Source: Varroa destructor | Taxonomy: Eukaryota > Arthropoda > Arachnida > Mesostigmata > Varroidae | Reading direction: 5' to 3' | Assembly: GCF_002443255.2 (NCBI RefSeq) | Contig: NW_019211454.1 | Coordinates: 23,822,782-23,886,781 of the forward strand | Length of the DNA: 64,000 bases | Part shown: positions 1 through 12,815 of the stretch, piece after piece | How the letters are laid out: every line of letters starts with the position of its first letter | Position numbering within the stretch: the first letter of the stretch is position 1 | Notes under the pieces: generated by a model | Seen by the model: only the letters and a program-made list of their open reading frames with translations | What the model was told of the DNA's origin: nothing | Databases searched by the model: none | Translations under genes and position numbers: made by a program

Positions 1-6
1 TATGAG

Positions 7-10
<4 letters not shown>

Positions 11-58
<48 letters not shown>
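11..58. repeat. (GA)n microsatellite
   Basis: Near-perfect AG dinucleotide tract with one interruption near position 48. It may continue outside the window. Confidence 0.95.
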
Positions 59-61
<3 letters not shown>

Positions 62-2350
62 AAATTGGGGCACTTTGATTTCCCCGGCACCTGAAGCGCC
101 AACAGGTAATTCGCGCGGTCGCCTATACAGCCGCCGAGACCATGTTAACTAATGAATAATCAGAAAATGTTGGACCGCGACGCGCACGAAAATGCTTCAA
201 TTGTTTTAAAGTTCAAAATGTTTTTTAAACATAAATCAGTAAAATATAAATTTGAATTACGCCCGTAAGTGGAAGCTTTCAAGTGCATGGATGTTTCACA
301 CGTGTCCGTCAGCCCTCCTTTCAATTTTGTTCCCCATAATTAAAATACTCTGATCCACTCAATATCATTTCAGAGAATGTTCAGGTCTATGCTCCTACTG
401 GAGCACTTGACAGGGCAATTGCGAGTCCTGCGTGCCAGCTTGATCTCTGTGTGCCCTTTTTATGCCGAGAAAGCACGGTGCATATTGCTGAGCTATGTAA
501 ATGTCCCTCGACTTTAAACATCGCTTATTTTGTATTACCTTAACCGTCACACGAGTATCGTATTTACGTTTTCAAAAAAGTCGTGTTCCTCATAAGGTTA
601 AAAAAGTATTTCAAAGTCTGCTCTAGTGTCTGATAGATAACTCGCAATCAATCCCTCCTGCTATCTACTCTGATGTTATAATACTGGCTGTATATATAGT
701 TAACGGATGTAAATAACAGAGAAGAGTGCTGCCGAACCTACTAACATATAACAAGCCTAGGAGTTATATAAGCTAGTTTTTGCTAGTTTGGCTATTTATT
801 CGACAGTAAAATGATATAATAGTACTGAATAATCTAAGTCCATTGTAAGTTTGGCAGAATTGAAATACTAGATAATTTCAGATGAGTGTAAACAGTGAAC
901 CACATCTGAACTTAGATGATGATCGATAATATTAAGGCCCTATGTAGAAATCAGAAACTCAGCATGAGCGGAAAAAACATAAAGAAAAAGATGCATAGCG
1001 TCATCTGAATATGCAATGAACAAATCAACAGAGAAAGGAAGAACAAATAAAGATATTTAGCCTTATTTCTCTTTATTGAATCAGCAATGCGTGCTCAACA
1101 TAGGTAAAAATGGTATGATAAATGGGTAAACCGAACGTTTATACATGTTAGGTTTGAAAAGAAAAACAAAAAATTCCAAGTTAACAAGATTCATTTAGAC
1201 TTCTAAGTGTAAGATGTACATATAGTGGGCAATGTGCGATGTTTCGGGGACCTTCAAGGGGTATTTTCTATTTTATGTGCTCGTGTTAGTTAAAGGTCCC
1301 CCATCTGAAATTTCACCTTACCGTTTTATCAGTCTGAATCTTTCTCTGTATATTGCACCCCTGAAAGGATTAGAATTCTATTGGTGCACAGGTAAGATCC
1401 GTTCTAACTTACTCCCTACTTTTCCGAGTTTTCACTTGGCAACGGTCATTTTTATTTACTTTGCACAATCGTCTGTCTGCTCCATAAATGTGATGACATC
1501 ATTTTGTCTAAAGTACAATGCGCTATACAAGAGGAAATCTTCCTCATGAAGCAACTTACAAGGTCATTAAAATATCATTGCATAGAGCGGGTTCTTCATG
1601 GACTGATCTTACTATCCGCTATGATAACGGATTGTTAACAATATCAAAAACGTCTACTTCTGGAGCATTATCAAACAAATTACTACAGCAGTTTTTAATT
1701 TTTAATTTCAAACAAGTTTATCTTCTGGAGTTCGCGGAGCACCGCGGGTCATTTTCTTCGTAAAGAGATACATCTTCGTGTAAAATCTATGAGGCGCCGC
1801 ATGTTTGTACTATGAGTTTTCGGACAAATCCCGTACTTATTATACCCTTATGATGAGATGGAGACCATACCTTTGAGCAACACAGTAATTTAGGATCAAT
1901 TAGGGCGTTATATAGGTTTTCACCACAAAGTTTTATAATATACACGTTTATAATATAGGGTTGCAAAGTTACGATGCTGTTTTTAAACATCAAACAATGC
2001 GCGTTTTGAACTTCAGTGACACCTAAGTCCCGATATAGTGGTACCCACCGTATTTGATCACCATTTCGAAGATGCACAGTGAATAAATAGAATAGTGTGA
2101 ATAAAGTCACTCTGTTGTCTGTCGTTCAGGATACAGCTAAGTCAGACGCTTTCTGGGTGGCATGTATTATTTTGTTGATCTTGGTAATGATTCTGAGGTT
2201 ATTGTTGCGTTCTTTGTGATAGCGGCACCTTCGAATCAAAGATTGGGACCTTGACAAAATATGATATAAAAAAGAACGCCTAAACAAAACCCCGCGGAAC
2301 CTCTCACGGAACATCTGCAAAGCCTAACAGGGAGTGCCAGAACCTTGTCC
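59..2350. other. non-coding, no gene recognised
   Basis: AT-rich sequence. The open frames near 1232-1763 and 1787-2320 are short, rich in Phe/Ile/Leu, and have no recognisable domain or splice context. I read them as chance frames. Confidence 0.6.
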
Positions 2351-2570
2351 TATTATTATTATTATTATTCAACTGACCCGTGAGGTCGGTGCATCACCAG
2401 TTTATAACTCTGAGGTGTACCAAAAGCAAACACCTTCGAGATTAACAGGTCGTTATCGTTAGTCGTACACATGCGTACTGCCCTCATGAGCAACGGGACG
2501 ATAATTCCCAACCGTCAGACGCTGTCTCCTTTCGGGTCACAATAGCCCGTCGTCGAAAGATCTTAAAAAG
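2351..2570 (-). mobile_element. possible retroposon 3' end with (AAT)n tail
   Basis: Read on the minus strand, about 200 bases of base-balanced sequence end in a short GACC/GGTC stem and then about six AAT units (plus-strand ATT tract 2351-2369). Base-balanced sequence followed by a simple-repeat tail is how many LINEs and SINEs end. No protein motif identifies the element and no target duplication was found, so this is an inference from architecture. Confidence 0.3.
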
Positions 2571-4899
2571 ATAACGAGAAAAATATGTCGGTTTCCTAAA
2601 GATGATTGCAGGTAGTTTGCGAGGAGTGAAATAACTTCCAATTAAGGTAGTCAAATTTCCTGATCACCAATTTGGGTGCGAAGTTTTATGTCATCTTAGA
2701 TCCGTAGAAACTTGATGGACAGCACCAGAATAAGTTTCACCGAGAACAAGTTTTGATTTGAAATAGTTTAAAGCTGTCGTCGCTTTTCCTCTATCGTCCA
2801 TTGCTAGTGAATTAGCGGTTACCAAAAGGGACGTCCCATTACGTATCTTTAGTTCTTTAGGTGACTGCAGTACCTGAAGTATTGGCAATGATGTCTTGTA
2901 GACATTTTTCTAATAGGCAAGATGTAAAATTTTGAGCTTGTCATTCTGATCGCTGACGACGTACAGCCTACGAAAAAAAGTCTGTCTATTGTGCATAGTG
3001 CTTGAGATCCTGTTCTTAGTGGACATCCTTGATGCTGAACGAGCACAATATCAACAGGCAGAAGTGACAAAGGTTGCAAAATACCTTCCCAACTTCCAGT
3101 TTCAAACGCATGTCGGCTAGCAGACTTCATCTGCTAAATAGCCGCTTTCCTTCACATTTATCCAATGTCAAAATAAATTATAAACGTTTCGTCTGCACAA
3201 CGTGAAGGCTTCTTAACCAAAACAAAAAAAATAAAAAATTTATATTTAACGATTACTCTCCCTCAAGAATTAAAGCAGTTAAGGGAAGCGTCCTCTAAGT
3301 CAAATAAGTCATTTTTCAAATTGGCAAATCACTCTTAACCATAAAGCCAGTATACGCCACACCCGTGCTTGATTCTTTCTACAGCTTTTTGATCTCGGTG
3401 GAATACAAATAACGGGTGTCGAAAATGCTAGTTCCTCCACCCACTAAACCTAGCCTAGGAGGCAAAAAGACGATCCCAGTAAGCCTGTAAAACCAAAGAC
3501 ATAACTTTTTAGCGGTAAATAACGACGACCATTTTCTAATAAAAGGTTAGAAAAGAGGAGCAATAAACAAGAAATTATTGCGAACTTGAAAGTTGAAATG
3601 AGTCCGATTTCGGAAAGCATTAGGCGAACGAAAAGTAAAACCGAAGTGGGGTAAGATTTTAAAGAAGAACTGTAAGGGAAGAGCATTCCAATGTTAAACG
3701 ATATTTAACCATAAACAAACGAGAAATGAGAAAAGGAAGCAATAAGGCGGAAACAAACATCACCATCATATCCATTCACATTCCTACTGTGCCTTTAGCT
3801 ACAGTAGCTAACATGTCTATCGAACAAGGTTCATCTCTCGACTTTTTCAAAAGGTATTGTATGGTACTTATTTATTAAAGAATCCAGCAGGTAGCCTGCA
3901 GTAACTTGCTCCTACTTCGTGAAGTCCCTGATGGGCTTTCCTGGATCAACCAAAGCAATACTTCAATGAATTTATTATCCAGAGTAGCAACGAAGACGGC
4001 CCCCGTAAATACTGCTCTCTCATGCTCGTCATAAAGTAACTTCCCAATGCACTACGTAAAACTAGAGACGAGCCGATATTTTCTCGCGGTCCAGAAAGTA
4101 TTCTAGTTTATTAATAATTAACGTTTTAGCTCCATGTGGGTAATCATTTCAAAACTATCTCCTTTAGAGCTTCATGGCTAATTGAACTCAAGGCTTCAAG
4201 TCTCTTCTCACTTTGCAGACAAATGCTACATAAAATAATCCGCCGAAACTAACTTTTATTAGTAACTTTCGTAATTAGAGTTTTTCTTTTTTTGGTCAAG
4301 TTCTTGTATATGTCACCATAGGAATTAATATGGCCTGTTTAATTTGATGTTCGGGACAATCTTCTGGCAATCTAAAGTACAACTCAATTTAACCCAAATT
4401 TATGTAGAAACTGTCACCTTTTTTTGTGTAGGAAAGAATCACTAGTAGATCGACCAGTGCCTGCTTTCCAAAGGTATCGTTGACGAAAGATTCTTGAACC
4501 AAGATTTTGCCTTCTTTTATACCACGTGTTGTCCAGTTATAGACTATAATTTGGTATAATAGAATACTTTGAGCTAACATACCTTAAGATACACGTGAAG
4601 CCTTTGCCACTGCAAGCGCCAGATCTCCAGGTGGTTATTGTGTAAACACTTTACGTATATTTAAAATACAGCGTTCGTTCAAAAAAACGATCCTGAATTA
4701 TTTCTTTAGCCGTTCACTATAAGTATTTAGTTATTGCTTAGTTAAAATTTATTTAAAATTTATTAGTTAAAATGCGACGGCATATGTTTCAACGGAACGC
4801 GGCACGAACGTTCGGAAAAACCTTTGTGGTTTCAAAATCGCTTTTATAAAATTTTCTACCTATGGGTGTCCATCGGATTAGACTGTCATCCGGCGAAAG

Positions 4900-4901
<2 letters not shown>
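2571..4901. other. non-coding, no gene recognised
   Basis: Two minus-strand open frames (2849-3130 and 2691-2888) overlap in different frames and could be one broken frame, but I recognise no family. The 3450-3686 minus frame is hydrophobic only because the DNA is T-rich on that strand. Confidence 0.5.

Positions 4902-4934
<33 letters not shown>
4902..4934. repeat. (TA)n microsatellite
   Basis: Uninterrupted AT dinucleotide tract of about 33 bases. Confidence 0.95.
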
Positions 4935-4937
<3 letters not shown>

Positions 4938-6859
4938 GGTGTACGGGACACGTAATGTATGAAGTACGCTGTTGTTTTCTAACAAAGAAACGTTGATTTA
5001 AATATTTCATACCACAAAAACTTCAAAATGCTTTAAGTGAATATTAGTCAGGATTTTAATATAATTTGTTTAGCCAACATGTAAAAGAGTTTATGGAACA
5101 CACAACCATTTATTTTACAGATAAAAAAAAATGAAAACGCAAAGTAACCAGTTTGTTTGTTTCAAAGGCAAACTGAAATGAAGTTAAGTTCTATTGAGTA
5201 GTACAACTTAGCTTACTATTTCAAAATCCGCAAGTAATTTTTCAATAGCAAGGTTCCGTCAAGCGATATTGGCAGGTGAAAACATGTTTGAGGGGCGCTC
5301 AAATACGCTGCATGCAAAAAATTCTATCGGGATTGAATTCTATACCGATAGCATGCTGTAAGAGCCAAGAAAGTAAAAACCTAAGACGGCCAAAAAGTTT
5401 AGAAGATGCAAAAGGTCTCAAAACAATTAACCGTTGGAGCTTATCTGACTTAATTGGCACTTAACATCCTACCCTCTAAAACAGCCGTTAATAAAGTATA
5501 TCAAAAATGGCTCTCTGTGTGATTTATATAGCCTATTAAGTTTAAACCCTATTGAGGACTTTCAGGTTGCTTCATAAAAATCTTGCCAGAATTAATCAGG
5601 AGCAATATCGCTGACCTTCGGCTTTGGCAAAAAAAGATGTTTTAAACTTGGTGGGGGTACTGTTCAGTGCAAAGAGATTAGATAACAGCTAGCCTTCGGT
5701 CATATTCAAAGAACGGCGCACATTTTTCTGCCATAATGAATTTGTTCTACTGTTCCCGAAAGCGCTGGCTTTCAATGGGCATGAAGAATAGCGGATGCTA
5801 GAACATTTGGTACAACAAACAGCTCGCCAAGTTTACTCGAAATTACCTAGGCCATCTGGTACATATTTAAAGATACAATGTGGGGCAAATGGGCCTGACC
5901 GGTTGAGGTACTTTAGTCTTATTGTTTTAGAATTATTATAGGCTACAAAAGCACGAACATATTTTTATTATCAATTTTTTTCTGCTATATTTTTCATTAT
6001 ATTCTTGTGACAGTCATTCAGCGAATACGTTCAACCTTAAAATATAATAACTCTCCTCGTTAGGATTAACTTAGTGGCCAAAGTTACCGAATTTGACGTT
6101 AGGTGCACGCAATTACACACGTTTGGCATTCAGGGGCTGCTTAACTTAGCAAATGTCTTAACGAACAAAACTATGTGATTGAAAACACATGCGGGCTAAC
6201 CTGCCTGAATTGTGGCTGCTGATGCGTTGTCTCGTGAATTCGTCTTCGAAAAGAAGAATAAAGGGGCTTGAAAATTCATACTTGAGGACAAGTAGGTCTC
6301 TTGCGGCTAGCACATTTACTTCAACTGAATCCTTTCTTTGGGTAATCAAATCTAGATGCCGAAAGACTTTGTTCATCCGAAACTTTAGTTTTCTTTGAAG
6401 ATTTAACCTATGCCTCGAGGCTGTTACCTGTTACGAACATCCTGCAACATGGGCTAAAGCGCAATCTCCTCGCGCAATCTTCTTTCATCGTCGTATAGAT
6501 TCATATCGTTCGTTTTTTCTTTTTACAAGACTATTCTATAGTAGAAGTGGACTTGCCTGGTGAAAACGCGTTATGTCTGCAACATGGTAAAAACGACTGG
6601 CAAGCTGCATTTAACGAAATGGCCCAGTTTTATATCGGGTTAAAAAATCAAGATTTTTAGCACACTTCCTGTGGCAATCAATTGCGCAACTACTAACAGC
6701 ACTGAATTGTTCAGCATGAGACCCGACTAATATAAACAGTGTCATACCTCAAGATGACCATATTTTTACGTTTGAGATGTACTTGTGTTTTTTGGAATCC
6801 GAGACTATTCATCCCGATATCGACACTCTGACTTTTAACAAGCGAATTATAGTATAAAA
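4935..6859. other. non-coding, no gene recognised
   Basis: AT-rich sequence. The frames at 5276-5464 and the opposed pair at 6158-6398 show no domain and no good splice sites. Confidence 0.55.
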
Positions 6860-7960
6860 TCCGCAAACTCAAGCGTTTAACCAATGGGGTTTTGTCTTCG
6901 AACTACAGTGGCAGAGGCAGCTTGCCATATAAATTTTGTGTTCGCTGGAGGTTCTACTGCTACAAACGCCGTGAGCCGTTGGCCCCAAAAAAAACTCGAA
7001 AATGAATCTCGTAAAGGACCTCATAAAAAGGTCAATAACCAAGACTTGAAACAATGGAAGTCCCTATATTTTTTGAGTTTTTCGTTTGGTATCGCCGTTA
7101 AGCACTATATCAGACGGCTGGCTTCCAACACGGAGTGAGTTATGTCTGTGCTGGGGTTCGAACCTAAACCGAAAGGTATCAAGAAGCGTAAACAAATACG
7201 TTACCTACTGAGCTAAGAAAGGAACCTCTCAAACCGACAGGTCTCGAAGTATTTGTATATTAGCACCAGGTTTGGTGGCCATGAAAACACCGTACGGGTT
7301 CAACTCAGCCGAGTAAAACAATTGCTGCCGCGTGGTTTTAGCGAAGATAAAAATATAGACGCAAAGACGCTTGCTCCTTTCCTTTCAATTTGCAACAGGG
7401 ACCCAGTCTCGCACCAAATTGTCACCTGCGATGAAAAGTGGAGGTTCTAGGATCGCCGCAGATGGCCACCTCAATAGGCAAATGTAAAGATTGAACCGGT
7501 AGATCAAGTGTACAGCTGCAAAGGCATATGGTGCTTGGATGCTCATTTAATGTAGGTGCTATTCGCTTTAACTCCATGAGTCCTGGTTCACTGTACACTG
7601 TCAAGAAAAAAAATCCAACAAAGCCAAAATTAATGAAAAAATGTACCGCGCCTATTGCACAACAACGCTTGACCTCGTTCCGCAAGGACAAAGGCAATAA
7701 AAACACAGAAGTTTTAGCTGGAAATTCTGCCATCCGCCATACTCGCCAGTTTACCACTAATTTCGATCTTTTCGACAACCTCTACAAAAGTTATTCCAGC
7801 CTGAACATGATGTTAAAATTGTTTTTCGGGACTCCATAGATTCCCATATCCCAGATTTCTACAATAGTAAACTTCATAGCTTACCGTCCAGGTCTTAGAT
7901 AATAATGACGTATACTTCGATCGAAAGCAAGCCTTCCTATACTTAAATAAGCTAAAGTCT
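6860..7960 (+). mobile_element. degenerate mariner (Tc1/mariner superfamily) transposase relic
   Basis: A mariner transposase would bind its terminal repeats and cut and paste the element using a D,D34D triad. Here its reading frame can be followed in pieces. 6884-7042 gives the N-terminal helix-turn-helix region (VAEAACHINFVF and later VSRWPQKK). After an inserted SINE, 7253-7450 resumes with ENTVRVQLSRV and reaches IVTCDEKW, the block holding the first catalytic Asp (about 7430). About 7545-7640 matches the following segment (GAIRFNSMSPGSLYTV). 7652-7672 encodes LLHNNA, where families have HDNA, so the second Asp is Asn at 7661-7663. 7739 onward, in another frame, reads HPPYSP but without the third Asp, then DFYNSKLHSLPSR and, after another frame change, VLDNNDVYFD. 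Several stops and at least three frame changes make it a dead copy. Terminal repeats were not found, so the ends are approximate. Confidence 0.85.
7043..7224 (-). mobile_element. tRNA-like SINE inserted in the mariner relic
   Basis: On the minus strand the unit opens with a tRNA-like head. TTAGCTCAGTAGGTAACG (plus 7200-7217) resembles a D-arm/A-box, and GGTTCGAACC about 40 bases later is a textbook T-arm/B-box. A body of about 110 bases follows, without tRNA character. It interrupts the mariner between residues VNNQDLKQ and the block leading to FGGHENTVRV, which are normally much closer. The head-body order and the position inside another transposon argue for a SINE and against a functional tRNA. 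No A-rich tail or clear target duplication was seen, so the ends are good to about 10 bases. Confidence 0.6.
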
Positions 7961-9150
7961 TTTAGAACTTTAGAAAGCTAAAGTTGGTGTCTTGAACGAT
8001 TTAATCTATAGCACATCTATTCAATCAATATCGAATTAACTATCGGTGTATAAAGTACTTCTACTATATTGTTGAATACTTTGTGAAATAAAAAAAAGCC
8101 TGTACTTCTTTCAGATATATCGAGGAGGGGAAGTTGCAGTTATCCACTTAGACATAATGAAAATGTGATAATATATTCCGTTGATCCGATATAAAGACGT
8201 CATTATTTCTAGTCTATTATCAACGTTGGGCGCATAGCATAGACTGAATCGAATCAAGTTGATTTTGGCCTACAAAGTAACTCTGAGCAACATTACTCAT
8301 AAACAGGCCGATTATAATTAGTTCTTTCTAAAGTTGAATTAATATAGGAGCCAAGGCATGCGTGGGAGATAATACTTGCGAACGTCGCTGAAATTAACTT
8401 AAAGCAATCTAATTCAGGCCGCAATTGGCTTGTAATATGCTTTTAAAAAACATGTATCATTTTGGCTGCGTAGTAGGACAGCATATAGGAAGGTTGCTTA
8501 TGTGATAAGATACGAATATTGGACGGCTATAGAAGCAACGATAACCTGTATCTAAGACAATCCAGAGCACCTCTCAGTAGCCTGGACACGCTTAGCTACA
8601 TTTGATTAGGAAGTTCGCCCAGTACAGCTAAACTCGAACCTTACTGTGTTAATCAGCGAAAATGGTTTAGCTTAACATACTCTGTCGTTTAAATTCAATT
8701 TATTATATGCTAATAACAAACGGCGAACTTCTCGCGTACGATGCTTTATTTTATTGAACTAGCAGCACCTGACCTAACAACGTCCCATTCTTTGTAATAA
8801 CAGTCCTGTCATGAACTTGCCTAAAGCAATTGTTCCTCTGCCGTCCTTAGCAACTTCCCACGGAAAACTTTAGCACTCTGAGGCCCTCATAGAATATATA
8901 TTCTGGCTGAACCAAGCTTTAAACATATCGGAAAATTATCCAAAACGCACTTGTGTGTGTTGCCGCGAAACTGCGGCAGATACAATATAGCTAGCACCCT
9001 TCTTCTTGAGACCGTCACCCAACGAACTGTGTTATTTGAAACGCACGAAATCGTTGATCTCTATTAAAGAAGATCTCTGCAACCGCAATTGTCCAAGGCG
9101 AAAAGGCATAGCGTATAACGAGGAAGAAGAGTAGCGTAAAATTTATACTA
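7961..9150. other. non-coding, nothing recognised
   Basis: AT-rich sequence without long frames, repeats or recognisable element ends. The 3' terminal repeat of the mariner relic may lie in the first 100 bases but was not identified. Confidence 0.5.
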
Positions 9151-9162
9151 CGGAATTTAGGG

Positions 9163-9369
9163 GTGCATTTCAGCCCATTGAACTTTACGCGAGTGTCGGG
9201 ACTCCATCGCGAAGATGTAGTTTCTGATGCACGTTATGTCGCCAATACATTGGGTTTTGTACGATTTGACGGTACCAACGCTAATCCTTACTTGATGTCG
9301 AAAACACGTATTGAAAACGTTTTCATTTCTCCGATATTTTTACCTATGTCTCTTTTATTGGCACAATGA
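9163..9369 (+). CDS. possible terminal exon, unknown protein
   Basis: Sixty-eight codons ending in TGA. A possible acceptor (GGAATTTAG at about 9152-9160) lies just before the open frame. The translation has a balanced composition (HREDVVSDARYV, GFVRFDGTNANPY), unlike the Phe/Ile/Lys-rich chance frames around it. There is no ATG near its start, so it could only be a downstream exon. I recognise no domain and found no upstream exon. It may still be chance. Confidence 0.2.
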   Translation: MHFSPLNFTRVSGLHREDVVSDARYVANTLGFVRFDGTNANPYLMSKTRIENVFISPIFLPMSLLLAQ

Positions 9370-11180
9370 AGCTGACTGTAACATGAACAGAGTAGTTTTT
9401 CTACTGTAGATAGTCTAGCGTTTTTAATGATAAGTAATAAACAAATACATTGATGTTGATCAACTTTTTATCTAACTGTTAGTCTATAAATAATTAATGG
9501 ATGCTACCTCGCTTAGCAACAACTGCTACAGAAAGAACTATCATGCCTTTAGAAAAAGAACGTTCTTTAGTTCCACCAAGTTATTAGCACTTCGTGAAAA
9601 ACGTTCGATGATTACTAAAATCCAAAATAATCTTCAGCAAAATCAAACAAAGACATATTAAGTCCGGTATCGTACCTGATTACCTTAAGCAAGCACAGTT
9701 TATGGTTAGTAGCAACGCTGGTGCTTGTGTCTTTGTCAAGAATAGGCACAGGAAAAGCTTTTCCACCACAGGCCTGTTGATATTCTATAATTTCTAATAT
9801 TTGCGATATTGACAATTCCCCAAGGATGTCACTATTTTCTTTGTATAGTAATAATTAGTCATTAATTAACAAATCATATAGCTATAAGATTTTCCCATAC
9901 TTATATATTTATATCTTAGTAATGAGCCATTATATAGTTCTTCCACAGAGTATTTCACGGTATTTGCAAGGCGTATGTATATATCGAGAGAGAGACAGAG
10001 AAGCCCACCTAAGTAACTTTGTTCTGAAGATTGTTTGTGTGAATTTAAAATGTCTTAAAAAGTTTAATCAATATAACTTATCCACCGAATGCTTTCATTT
10101 AGAACCTAAGCCACTCACAAGCTCGTTGTAAATGTGCCGACGCCTTCTTTATGGCATAAGTGACCTGGTCGATATCATTATACTGAGACTCTATCTTAAT
10201 ACACATACGGCTTCATATCTGAATTGGTCGGCGGCTTATTGCGGAAGGGGCTCCCAGTCAGTTCTCCATTAGGTGCTACAAGTTGGGGCCCTATTTTGTT
10301 GCATACATCTTAGTTTTTCTTCGGCCATTCGAAACTGCACAACAATTTTAGGAATATGATGATAAACTGCATTAGTACTGTAATCACCCTCTTGGAGATC
10401 AAGTATGAAATCCTTTGCTGCGCAATAGGCTTAGAAAATTAGCTTTGGCGGAAAATATGCCGCTACCCACAAGAAGCACATCCTCTAGATCGTGTGTAGG
10501 CCAGCAATAATTTTTTGGTTCATTTTTACATCAACGATAAAAAATTGTTCCTTCGAGAAAAGGCGGGGACAATCTATTGCTTCATGCCCGAAAGAATCAG
10601 ACAGCAAACAACAACAGCCAAGTCTCTTAGTTTTATTATTCACGTAGAGCATCTGTCTGACTTTCGTTACGTATGACGTGAACTTCGTGAACGGTCTGTG
10701 ATATCGTACACTTATTAAACCTTACTTCCTAGTGGCCTGATTAGGCTAGAACGATTGTTAGAAATGCACTTTTGGACGGCAGCGATTTTCTTTGGCGTCC
10801 ACATTGTGCCTTCTTTGTCGTCTTTCTATTACCCTTGTAGTGTACTAAAACGTATTCCTGCCTCTTCTATATTCACATAAACTCAATAGTGACGCGGCCA
10901 CTGTTGATTTAGAACGATCTAAAAAGTCTATAATTTCAGCGGGACTTGTTTTCTGTCTAGAGATTTAATAATAGGTAGTCTTTGTTTAAACTGAGAAAAT
11001 CTCGAATTGGAGTTTATTGTTTTGTTGTAGAAATAACCGGCTTTCGTTTGGTACTACCAGATAAGCGCGATAAACGCATGCCCGTTACCACAACCAGCAT
11101 GTCAAAGCCTATCATAATTTAGGTACAGTACCATGCATGTGTAGACATACATTTTCGGTTTTGGCCAGTCATGGGTAGTT
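9370..11180. other. non-coding, no gene recognised
   Basis: AT-rich sequence. Frames at 9615-9815 (minus) and 9922-10131 (plus) have no domain, splice or start context that supports them. Confidence 0.5.
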
Positions 11181-11181
11181 G

Positions 11182-12350
11182 CTAACAGTAGAGGCTTGTT
11201 GTTGTGATGTTTTTAATGGCAGCTTGGTAGGACCATAAAAGGCAACAGAATAGAAAATCTAGCTTGCTGTTTCTTAAAAAGTTTACAGCAAGTTGGAGGG
11301 GCAGGGGCTCTCGGGTTTGACTGTAGCCGGCCGACAAAATTGCCAGAAGGAACTGCCCGTCTAGCACCCCAGAGGCGAATCGTGCGGCGAGTTGCCAGAA
11401 CCTAAGCGGGCCCTCTCTGATGTGGTACGGCCTAACGATCGTATCCAGGATATACAAATGGAGCGTTTTCAAACAAAAAGTAAATGAACGCTTCCCTCCA
11501 GACGAAGTCGGTTTTCGGGAGGACTTCCTCAAATGTATAAGAGGAAGGAGAGAATCAGAAGTGAATGGACTAAGGCGAGGAACCTCGAAAGCCATAAAGC
11601 GGCGTTTTTGGCATTTGCAGTTGTGAACAGGTTTTTCGTACCTTTTTTAGCTATAGCATTAAGAACTTACCTTCACTAGAGGCCTAACCTGAATTAATTT
11701 TGCTAGATTTGGGATTTCTCGAATAAACCTACGATTAACCATGGTAACCATACAAGCAGCTATTAATCTTCCATATTGATTAGCTATTTTCTTCAGTACC
11801 TTGTTGTAATGGTTATTAGTTTCTTATTAGTCATTTTTGCCAATACTGAAATTTTAAACCAGCGAGGCGGGTTCTTGTTAGTTATGTGGCAATGCACTGA
11901 AGGAGATGCGCATTATTTATTCAAGCCACGCCATCTCCACGTACGGCATCTGTGTGCGTGTTTCCTAAAGAAGCCCGGCTCCTTTCCCGCGATAGGCTCT
12001 ACAATGAACACTGCAGTGAACGAGGCCTTATGCGCAACTCTGTTCGTATTGCGTTCCTAATGAACTTCCAAGCGCGTGCGGTCTGTCCAATCGACCCAGT
12101 TTTCCCGTATCCAAGCTTTGAAAAAAAGGCGATTCACGTCCGGCACTTCCGGTGGAGACTTCGTCAGTTCGGATTGGGGAACCCGACCTCCTACGCCGCA
12201 ATTGCCTATGGTCTGACACGTCCCTAAAGCTGCTGACCAGATCTGAGTCTAGTCAAGAGGTAAGTCGCGCGGTGCGCCAATCAATAACGCAGGTCACAAC
12301 AGCAGCGTATCACCATGAGCCTACGAGGCATCAAACTTGACGTGGCACGG
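11182..12350. other. GC-richer block with open frames, nature unknown
   Basis: The base composition is clearly less AT-rich than the flanks. 11182-11595 is open on the minus strand (137 codons) and 11420-11626 on the plus strand (68 codons, including KVNERFPPDEVGFREDF). 11952-12227 is open on the plus strand. A strong donor-like site (CAAGAG|GTAAGTCG) follows 12259, after a frame open on the plus strand since about 12130. Elsewhere in this window GC-richer blocks proved to be LINE remnants, so a transposon is one reading; an untranslated first exon is another. No family motif was recognised. Confidence 0.4.
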
Positions 12351-12404
12351 GGGTGATATTCTGTCTGGTAGAATAATCAAACAAAACAACCGCAAAGAAA
12401 GTCG

Positions 12405-12466
12405 ATATAAAATATATAGATATATATAATATAGATATATATTATATATATATCTATATTATATAT

Positions 12467-12500
<34 letters not shown>
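12405..12500. repeat. AT dinucleotide tract with nested palindromes
   Basis: About 95 bases made almost only of A and T, with TATATAGATATATA-type units in inverted order that could extrude as hairpins. It ends in a plain (TA)n run. It lies 160 bases before the assembly gap. Confidence 0.85.
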
Positions 12501-12501
<1 letters not shown>

Positions 12502-12663
12502 GCTAGCTGATCTTCGCTCAAAGTGAAAAAAAAACACGACGCGCTGCTTCTACCATGACCAGGTTGTCGATCTATTTTCAAAACGATGGGCTCTGTTCTA
12601 GTACCATGAATTACAGATGAATACAATCAAGCTAAAGCTCAGGCGGATTCAGACGTAGCACCC

Positions 12664-12698
12664 NNNNNNNNNNNNNNNNNNNNNNNNNNNNNNNNNNN
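12664..12698. other. assembly gap (35 N)
   Basis: Run of 35 undetermined bases. The true size of the missing sequence is unknown. Confidence 1.
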
Positions 12699-12720
12699 TT
12701 GAACGATATTCAATATTTTG

Positions 12721-12726
12721 TTTATT
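12721..12726 (-). promoter_or_regulatory. possible poly(A) signal AATAAA
   Basis: TTTATT on the plus strand reads AATAAA on the minus strand. It lies about 90 bases past the stop of the proposed terminal exon at 12816-12958. The hexamer is common in AT-rich DNA, so support comes only from its position. Confidence 0.35.
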
Positions 12727-12815
12727 TCGCGGCTGCAACATATTCGCTTGGATATACCTCTATCTATAGCGAAATAACCACACATTTTACATAAGTAAAA
12801 AAAAATCTACTTATG

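Noticed and set aside
7200..7222. Calling the tRNA-like head at 7.15-7.22 kb a working tRNA gene
   Set aside because: The anticodon region does not fold cleanly, and the unit continues into a non-tRNA body inserted in a transposon, which fits a SINE better.
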